A stretch of 64,000 nt of DNA. Origin: Anaeromyxobacter oryzisoli. Lineage in GTDB: Bacteria; Myxococcota; Myxococcia; Myxococcales; Anaeromyxobacteraceae. Where the stretch lies: the NCBI RefSeq assembly GCF_022690765.1, contig NZ_JALCZA010000005.1, positions 62,001 to 126,000 on the forward strand, read 5' to 3'. The notes under the pieces were generated by a model that made no database searches, was not told the DNA's origin, and saw nothing but the letters and a program-made list of their open reading frames with translations. Within the stretch, counting starts at the first letter, position 1. The number at the start of each line of letters is the position of its first letter. Below, in pieces: positions 55,347-61,463 of this stretch. Both the position numbers and the translations under genes were made by a program.

Positions 55347-57220
55347 GCGCGCGCCCCCTCGAGGAGCTCGTACTTCATGTTCCGCCGCGCCGGCTCGAAC
55401 CCCGCGTCGCGGATGTGGCGCTCGACCTCCTCCGAGTCCATCCGGAACGTGGTCCCCGCGGCGGAGACGACGTTCTCCTCGATCATCACCTGGCCGAAGT
55501 CGTTGCAGCCCATGTGCAGGGCCGCCTGGGCGACGCCGCCGCCCATCGTGACCCACGAGGCCTGCAGGTTCGGGACGTTGTCGAGGACCAGCCGCGAGAC
55601 GGCGTTGGTGCGGAGGTACGCCTGGGCGCTCCCGTCGCCGGGGGCGAGCCGGGTGTTCGCCGGCTGGAAGGGCCAGCAGGTGAAGGCGGTGAAGCCGCCG
55701 GTCCGGTCCTGCAGGTCGCGGAGGCGCAGCAGGTGGTTCACGCGGTGACGCGGCTCCTCGCCCACGCCGAACATCATGGTGGCGGTGCTCCGCAGCCCCT
55801 TGCGGTGGGCCGCCTCCATCACCGTGAGCCACTCGTCCGTCGAGGACTTGAGCGGCGCGATCCGCCGCCGGACCTCGTCGTCGAGGATCTCCGCCCCGCC
55901 CCCCGGGATCGAGTCGAGCCCCGCCGCGACGAGCCGGTCGATGGTCGCGTCGAGGGAGAGATCGCTCGTCCGGGCGATGTGCCAGATCTCCTCCGGCGAG
56001 AGCGCGTGGAGGTTGATGACCGGCCACTTCGCCTTCACCCAGCGGAACAGGTCCTCGTACCACTCGACGCCGAGGTCCGGGTGGAGGCCGCCCTGGAGGA
56101 GGAGCTCGATCCCGCCGAGCGCGACGGTCTCGTCGATCTTCCGGGCGAGCTCCTCGCGGGAGAGGACGTAGGCCTCCGCGTGGCCGCGCGGCCGGTAGAA
56201 CGCGCAGAAGTGGCACGCGGTGGTGCAGACGTTCGTGTAGTTCACGTTCCGCGAGACGATGTAGGTCACGCGGCGGCCGGGGTGGAGGGCGCGCCGCCGC
56301 AGGTCGGCGGCGACGCCGAGATCGAGGAGCGACGCTTCGGCGTCGAGCCGCTCCGCCTCGTCGGCGTCCAGCCGCTCGCCGTCGGCCCCCTTCTGGAGGG
56401 CGGTGTCGAGGGAGACGGCGCGGCGGGGCCGCACCGCCGGGGCGCGGTCGTCCACGAAGCGGACCTGGATCTTCGGGAGGAAGCCCTTCGCGGCGGCGCG
56501 CTCGAGGAACGCCTCGAGCCCCTGCAGCTCGTACGGCCCGAAGCCGTAGCGGATCCGCCGGGTGAGGTAGCGCCGGTACTTCTCCGGATCGCCCCCCTTC
56601 TGCGCCGCGAACTTGCGGGCGAGCTCGGTGCGGATCCCGAGCCCGTGCTGCGCGGCGCGCGTGAGCTCCTGGACGTCCGCCGGCGAGACCGTGCCCGGGC
56701 GCGCCATCCAGAGGGCGAAGATCATCGGGAGCCCGGTGAGGTGGGTCCACTCGCGGCCGAGGTCGAGGACGTGGCTCGCGCGCACGTCGAAGGCGCGGTC
56801 GCCGATGACGAGGGCGCCCTTCGTCCCCTTCGCCCGGGCGAGCCCCTCGAGGGCGGGCGCCGGCGTGAACTTCGGGTGGACGCCCATGCCGTCGAGGACG
56901 AGCTTCGCGAGCACGTGCGAGGTCCGCGACGCGGTGTCGAGGAACACCTCGTCCCAGATCGCCGGCGACTGCTCGCCGGCGAGGACCACCGTCTGCACCG
57001 GCCCGTCCGCGCCGATCGCGATCCCGGGCACGATCTCGTACTCGCCCTTGGTGAGCGCGGCGACCGAGACGAGGGCGAGGTCCACCTCGCCGGCCTCGAG
57101 CATCGCGGCGCAGCGGGAGGGCTCGGCGAGGACGAGCTCGACGCGCTCGGAGCCCTCGAGCCCCGCGGTGAGGGGCCAGGCGTTCAGGAAGGAGACGGCG
57201 GCGGCGCGGATCTTTCGCAT
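55343..57220 (-). CDS. Fused MqnA-MqnC: chorismate dehydratase / cyclic dehypoxanthinylfutalosine synthase
   Basis: 625-residue two-enzyme fusion. Residues about 1-270 are MqnA (periplasmic-binding-protein-like fold; IRAAAVSFLNAWPLTAGL, CAAMLEAGEVDLALVSVAA), which dehydrates chorismate to 3-enolpyruvylbenzoate. Residues about 275-625 are MqnC, a radical-SAM enzyme with cluster cysteines 332, 336 and 339 (NYTNVCTTACHFCAF) and the PGGGAEI and MGGGVAQAALHMGCND regions. It cyclises dehypoxanthinyl futalosine. YIVSRNVNYTN distinguishes it from MqnE, which is the next gene upstream. The frame is continuous with no internal start evidence. Steps one and four of the pathway are joined, with MqnE between them in the pathway encoded separately. 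Stop overlaps the deaminase start (ATGA). Confidence 0.92.
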   Translation of the reverse strand: MRKIRAAAVSFLNAWPLTAGLEGSERVELVLAEPSRCAAMLEAGEVDLALVSVAALTKGEYEIVPGIAIGADGPVQTVVLAGEQSPAIWDEVFLDTASRTSHVLAKLVLDGMGVHPKFTPAPALEGLARAKGTKGALVIGDRAFDVRASHVLDLGREWTHLTGLPMIFALWMARPGTVSPADVQELTRAAQHGLGIRTELARKFAAQKGGDPEKYRRYLTRRIRYGFGPYELQGLEAFLERAAAKGFLPKIQVRFVDDRAPAVRPRRAVSLDTALQKGADGERLDADEAERLDAEASLLDLGVAADLRRRALHPGRRVTYIVSRNVNYTNVCTTACHFCAFYRPRGHAEAYVLSREELARKIDETVALGGIELLLQGGLHPDLGVEWYEDLFRWVKAKWPVINLHALSPEEIWHIARTSDLSLDATIDRLVAAGLDSIPGGGAEILDDEVRRRIAPLKSSTDEWLTVMEAAHRKGLRSTATMMFGVGEEPRHRVNHLLRLRDLQDRTGGFTAFTCWPFQPANTRLAPGDGSAQAYLRTNAVSRLVLDNVPNLQASWVTMGGGVAQAALHMGCNDFGQVMIEENVVSAAGTTFRMDSEEVERHIRDAGFEPARRNMKYELLEGARA

Positions 57221-57300
57221 TTGGGCTCTCTGTCCGGTGGCGGCGGTTCGCCCTTCGACGCCGGCCCGCTCGGCGGGCCCGCGCTCGGGGCGAGCGGAGG

Positions 57301-58449
57301 CTACGCGGTCATCTTCGGCACCGGCGCCTCGTGGACCTTCAGCACCCGGTACAGGCTGTCACGCTCGGCGGGCACCCGGCCCGCGGCGCGGATGAGCTGG
57401 TGGAGGGTCCGCTCGCTGAGCGCCTGCGGCACCGTGGACCCCGCCATGTGGTAGATGCGCTCCTCGAGGACGGTCCCGTCGAGGTCGTCCACGCCGAACG
57501 CGAGCGCGGTCTGGACCAGCCGCTCGCCGAGCGCCACCCAGTACGCCTTGATGTGGTCGAAGTTGTCGAGGTAGAGGCGCGCGACCGCGAGCGTCCGGAG
57601 GCCGTCGTACCCGGTGGGCTTCGGGAAGGCCTTCCCGATCATGTTGTGCTCGGGGTGGAAGGCGAGGGGGATGAAGACCTGGAACCCGTGGGTCTCGTCC
57701 TGCAGCGCGCGGAGCCGGCGCATGTGATCGATCCGCTCGTCGAGCCGCTCGATGTGGCCGTACAGCATCGTCGCGTTGGTCTTCACGCCGAGCCGGTGCG
57801 CGGTCCGGTGGATCTCGAGCCACTGCTCCGCGGTCGCCTTGTCGTCGCAGACCTTCCTGCGGACGCGGGGCGCGAAGATCTCCGCCCCGCCGCCGGGGAT
57901 GGTGTCGAGCCCGGCGTCCATGAGGCGCCGGATGACCTGCTCGTAGGTCATCCCGAACTTCTCCGCGAAGAAGTTGAGCTCGATCGCGGTGAACGCCTTG
58001 ATGGCGAGCTCGGGCCACGCCTTCCGGATCCGGGAGAGCAGCTCGGTGTAGTACTCGAACGGCAGGTCCGGGTGGAGCCCCGAGACGATGTGCACCTCGG
58101 TGATCCCGAGCGGCCGCCGCGAGAGCACCTTCTCGACGGCCTCGTCGAGGCTCATCGTGTACCCGTCGGAGGCGCGCTGGTCGTCCTTGCGCGCGAACGA
58201 GCAGAACTTGCACGACGCGACGCAGACGTTGGTCGGGTTGAGGTGCACGTTCCGGTTGTAGAACGTGAGGTCGCCGTGGCGCGCCTCGCGGACGTGGTTC
58301 GCGAGGGCGCCGAGGGCGGCGAGGTCCGCGACCTCGAACAGCTTCAGCGCGTCGTCGTCGGAGATGCGCTCCCCGGCGAGGACCTTGTCGCGGATCGGGC
58401 CGAGGCCGTCGCGCTCGAGGGCGCGGTGCGCGAGCGTCGAGATCGTCAT
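57301..58449 (-). CDS. mqnE: Aminofutalosine synthase (MqnE)
   Basis: 382-residue radical-SAM enzyme that joins 3-enolpyruvylbenzoate with SAM to give 6-amino-6-deoxyfutalosine. Cluster cysteines 76, 80 and 83 in NPTNVCVASCKFCSF; other landmarks GITEVHIVSGLHPDLPFEYY, DTIPGGGAEIF, TNATMLYGHIE and PLAFHPEHN. Its VCVASCKFC motif and FYNRNVHLNPTN approach are those of MqnE and differ from the MqnC half of the next gene. One base separates it from the ubiX stop; an 80-bp gap precedes the mqnAC fusion. Confidence 0.95.
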   Translation of the reverse strand: MTISTLAHRALERDGLGPIRDKVLAGERISDDDALKLFEVADLAALGALANHVREARHGDLTFYNRNVHLNPTNVCVASCKFCSFARKDDQRASDGYTMSLDEAVEKVLSRRPLGITEVHIVSGLHPDLPFEYYTELLSRIRKAWPELAIKAFTAIELNFFAEKFGMTYEQVIRRLMDAGLDTIPGGGAEIFAPRVRRKVCDDKATAEQWLEIHRTAHRLGVKTNATMLYGHIERLDERIDHMRRLRALQDETHGFQVFIPLAFHPEHNMIGKAFPKPTGYDGLRTLAVARLYLDNFDHIKAYWVALGERLVQTALAFGVDDLDGTVLEERIYHMAGSTVPQALSERTLHQLIRAAGRVPAERDSLYRVLKVHEAPVPKMTA

Positions 58450-58450
58450 T

Positions 58451-59041
58451 TCAGGGCTCCTCCACGGGCCCCTGCGCGCGAGGGGCGCTCCCCTCCCAGC
58501 GCTTCATGAGGTCGTTCGGCAGGCCGAGGCGGTCGAGGACGCGGCCGACGACGGTGTCCACCAGGGCGTCGACGGTCGCCGGCGCCGAATAGAACGAGGG
58601 CGACGCGGGCAGCACCTCGGCGCCGGCCTCGAGGACCTGGGTGATCGCCCGCGCGTGCACCAGGCTCAGGGGCGTCTCGCGCAGCACGAGGACGAGGCGC
58701 CGGCGCTCCTTCAGCATCACGTCCGCGGCCCGGCCGACGAGGTCGATCGAGACGCCGTGGGCGATCCGCGCGAGGGCCCCCGCCGAGCAGGGGACGACCA
58801 CCATCGCGTCGTAGAGCGCGGAGCCCGAGGCGAACGGGGCGGTGAAGTCCTGGTCGTCCCAGCTCGGGAACGGGTAGCGCGGCTCGTCCCCGATCTCCTG
58901 GCGCCAGATCTGCCGGCCGGTCCGCGTGAACACGAGGTCCACCTCGACCCCGTGCCGCACGCCGTCCGCGGCGAGGAAGTCGAGGAGACGCCGCGCGTAC
59001 GGGGCGCCCGAGGCGCCGGAGATCCCGACGACGAGCTTCAT
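58451..59041 (-). CDS. ubiX: UbiX-family flavin prenyltransferase
   Basis: 196-residue flavoprotein that makes prenyl-FMN, the cofactor needed by the UbiD-type decarboxylase encoded two genes upstream. GISGASGAPYARRLLDFL at the N-terminus is the FMN phosphate loop; VVPCSAGALARIAHGVS, LVLVLRETPLSLVHARAI and PASPSFYSAPATVDALVD are all family hallmarks. ATG at 59039-59041 overlaps the TGA of ubiE (ATGA). Confidence 0.95.
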   Translation of the reverse strand: MKLVVGISGASGAPYARRLLDFLAADGVRHGVEVDLVFTRTGRQIWRQEIGDEPRYPFPSWDDQDFTAPFASGSALYDAMVVVPCSAGALARIAHGVSIDLVGRAADVMLKERRRLVLVLRETPLSLVHARAITQVLEAGAEVLPASPSFYSAPATVDALVDTVVGRVLDRLGLPNDLMKRWEGSAPRAQGPVEEP

Positions 59042-59739
59042 GCTTTCACCGCGGTGACGAGGCCGCAGACGCCCGGGAACAGCGTCGTCCCCCGGACGTC
59101 GCGGAACCCGGTCCGGCGCGCCGCCGCCTCGAACTCCGGGCGGGAGGCGAAGCGCTCCATCGAGGCGACCAGGTAGCGGTACGCCTCGGGATCGGGCGAG
59201 AGGATCCGGCCGAACACCGGCAGCGCGAGGCGGTTGTACGCACCGTGCACGAACCGCGAGCCGCTCGACTCGGGGCGGAAGAACTCGAGGACGCCCAGCC
59301 GGCCCCCCGGGCGGAGCACGCGTGCCAGCTCGGCGAGGCCGACCTCGTAGGCGTCGAGGTTGCGCATGCCGAAGGTGACGGTGGCGAGGTCGAACCGCGC
59401 GTCGAGGAAGGGGAGCGCCATCGCGTCCGCCTGCGAGGCGGGGAGCGCGGTCTTCTCCACGCCGCGGCGCAGCATCTCCATCGAGAAGTCGGCGGCGACG
59501 ATCCGCAGGCCCGGGGCGCGCCGCCGCGCGAGCGCCGCCACGTCCATGGTCCCGGCGCAGAGATCGAGGAGCGCCTCGCCGTCCCGCGGCGCGAGGTCGG
59601 AGAGGAGGCGGCGGCGCCAGACCTGGTCGATCCGGAAGGTCATGACCCGGTTCAGGAGGTCGTACGACGGGGCGACCCGGTCGAACATGGCCCGCACCGC
59701 CTTCGCGCGGTGGGCCTCCCCGGGGAGCGGTACGTTCAC
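59038..59739 (-). CDS. ubiE: UbiE/MenG demethylmenaquinone methyltransferase
   Basis: 233-residue SAM-dependent C-methyltransferase for the last step of menaquinone synthesis. AMFDRVAPSYDLLNRVMTF, LDLCAGTMDVAALA (SAM loop), SFxM-type AADFSMEMLRRG, VTFGMRNLDAYEVGLAELARVLRPGG (in parts) and LEFFRP are typical. Start GTG at 59737-59739 overlaps the TGA of the UbiD-family gene (GTGA). The organism context (futalosine genes, no ubiquinone genes seen) makes demethylmenaquinone the substrate. Confidence 0.94.
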   Translation of the reverse strand: MNVPLPGEAHRAKAVRAMFDRVAPSYDLLNRVMTFRIDQVWRRRLLSDLAPRDGEALLDLCAGTMDVAALARRRAPGLRIVAADFSMEMLRRGVEKTALPASQADAMALPFLDARFDLATVTFGMRNLDAYEVGLAELARVLRPGGRLGVLEFFRPESSGSRFVHGAYNRLALPVFGRILSPDPEAYRYLVASMERFASRPEFEAAARRTGFRDVRGTTLFPGVCGLVTAVKA

Positions 59740-61262
59740 TGGAGGTTCCCTCCCCGGCGCGGCGTCCAGGCCGCCGCCGGCGGCGGCGGGATGCGGGGGC
59801 GCCTGAGCGGAGCGGCGCCGGGCACGAGCCGGTCGTAGAGCGCGTCCATCCGCGCGATCACCTCGGGCGGGTGGACGCAGACCTCCGGCCACTCGCGTCC
59901 GCCCTCCTCGACCCACTTCCGCGTGGCGTCCACGCCGAGCTTCCCGCCGAACGCGAAGTGGGCGGCCGCGTGATCGAGCGCGTCCACCGGGCCGTCGGCG
60001 ATCACCAGGTCGCGCTGGACGTCCACGTTGGCCAAGGCGCGCCAGGCGGCCTGGGACACGTCCTGCACGTCCACGTCCTCGTCGAAGACGACCAGCGTCT
60101 TGGTCTGGGCCATCTGCCCGGAGCCCCACAGGCCGTGGATGACCTTCTTCGCCTGGCCGGGGTGCTCCTTCCGGATCGACACGAGGCAGAGGTTGTGGAA
60201 CGCCCCCTCGACCGGCATGCAGATGTCCACGATCTCGGGCGCGACGATCTGCATGAGCGGCAGGAAGAGCCGCTCGGTGGCCTTGCCCAGCCACTGGTCC
60301 TCGACCGGCGGCGGGCCGACCACGGTGGCCGGGTAGATCGGGTCGCGCCGGTGCGTGACCGCCACCACGTCGAGGGCGGGGTAGTCGTCCGCGAGGGAGT
60401 AGAAGCCGGTGTGATCGCCGAACGGCCCCTCGCGCACCAGGGGCGCCGCGGTGTCCACGAAGCCCTCGATGACGAGCTCGGCGTCGGCCGGGACGTCGAG
60501 CCCGGTCGCGACGCCCTTCACCGTCTGCACCGCCTCGCCCCTCAGGAACCCGGCCAGCAGGTACTCGTCCACGTTGGGCGGGAGGGGCGCCGAGGCGCAG
60601 TAGGTGAGGGCGGGATCGCCGCCGAGGGCGATGGCGACCGGCATCCGCTCGCCGCGCCGCTGGTACCCGCGGTAGTGGGCGGTGGCGGTCTTGTGGAGCT
60701 GCCAGTGCATCGCGAGCCGCCGCGGCCCGAGGACCTGGAGCCGGTACATCCCGACGTTGCGGACGCCCGTCTCCGGGTCCCGCGTGATCACCTGCGGGAG
60801 CGTGATGAACGGCCCCCCGTCGTGCGGCCAGGTGGTGAGCACCGGGAGGGCGCGGAGGTCGGGCTCGCGATCGATCACCTCCTGCGACGGACCCGAGGCG
60901 ACGTGCTTCGGCGCGAGCGAGGCCAGCTTCCCGAGCTTCGGCAGCAGCTTGAGCTTCTCCCAGAGCGACTGCGGCGGCGCCATGTGGAGCAGCTCCCGCA
61001 GCTCCCGGGCGTGATCCTCGAGGTCGTCGGAGGAGAGCGCCCAGCTCGTGCGCCGCCGGGTCCCGAAGAGGTTCATCGCGACCGGCATCGACCCCGGCAC
61101 GCCGCGCACGTTCTCGAACAGGAGCGCGGGGCCGCCCTGCTTCGCGGCGCGGTCGGCGAGGGCGGCCATCTCGAGGACGGGGTCGACCGGCTCCCGGACC
61201 CGGACGAGCTCCCCCGCCGCTTCCAGCCGATCGAGGAACGCGCGCAGCGAGCGGTAGGCCAT
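59736..61262 (-). CDS. ubiD: UbiD-family decarboxylase of menaquinone synthesis
   Basis: 508-residue prenyl-FMN-dependent decarboxylase, resembling the SCO4490-type (TIGR03701) menaquinone decarboxylases. Features: LRAFLDRLEAAGELVRV start, LPVLTTWPHDGGPFITLP, and the active-site acid region REGPFGDHTGFYS; the catalytic E-R-E type residues appear in place. Probably decarboxylates the prenylated dihydroxynaphthoate after UbiA. It is the first gene of the operon, overlapped by ubiE. A promoter with a palindromic operator lies directly upstream. The proline-rich C-terminal 30 residues are an extension. Confidence 0.9.
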   Translation of the reverse strand: MAYRSLRAFLDRLEAAGELVRVREPVDPVLEMAALADRAAKQGGPALLFENVRGVPGSMPVAMNLFGTRRRTSWALSSDDLEDHARELRELLHMAPPQSLWEKLKLLPKLGKLASLAPKHVASGPSQEVIDREPDLRALPVLTTWPHDGGPFITLPQVITRDPETGVRNVGMYRLQVLGPRRLAMHWQLHKTATAHYRGYQRRGERMPVAIALGGDPALTYCASAPLPPNVDEYLLAGFLRGEAVQTVKGVATGLDVPADAELVIEGFVDTAAPLVREGPFGDHTGFYSLADDYPALDVVAVTHRRDPIYPATVVGPPPVEDQWLGKATERLFLPLMQIVAPEIVDICMPVEGAFHNLCLVSIRKEHPGQAKKVIHGLWGSGQMAQTKTLVVFDEDVDVQDVSQAAWRALANVDVQRDLVIADGPVDALDHAAAHFAFGGKLGVDATRKWVEEGGREWPEVCVHPPEVIARMDALYDRLVPGAAPLRRPRIPPPPAAAWTPRRGGNLQ

Positions 61263-61267
61263 GCCCG

Positions 61268-61308
61268 TCTGTACCCCACCTCCCGGTATGTTTCAACGTT
61301 CGTTGAAA
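61268..61308 (-). promoter_or_regulatory. Menaquinone-operon promoter with palindromic operator
   Basis: On the minus strand TTGAAA (-35, 61296-61291), 17-nt spacer, TACAGA (-10, 61273-61268), ending 5 nt before the ubiD ATG, so the transcript would be nearly leaderless. A perfect inverted repeat TTTCAACG-TT-CGTTGAAA (61291-61308) overlaps the -35, an ideal place for a repressor. The regulator gene at the distal end of the operon is a candidate binder. Confidence 0.5.
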
Positions 61309-61463
61309 GGTGCGAGGGGTCGAGCCTCCTCCCCGCGGCGAGCGGCGAGCGGCTCGACCGCCTCGACCGGCTGCGCGCCGTGCGGACGGCGCGTCGCTCC
61401 GACCGAGGCGGGGCGACGGCGGCCGGGAAGGGACCCCCGGCCACGCCACGCCGGGGCCGTCCT

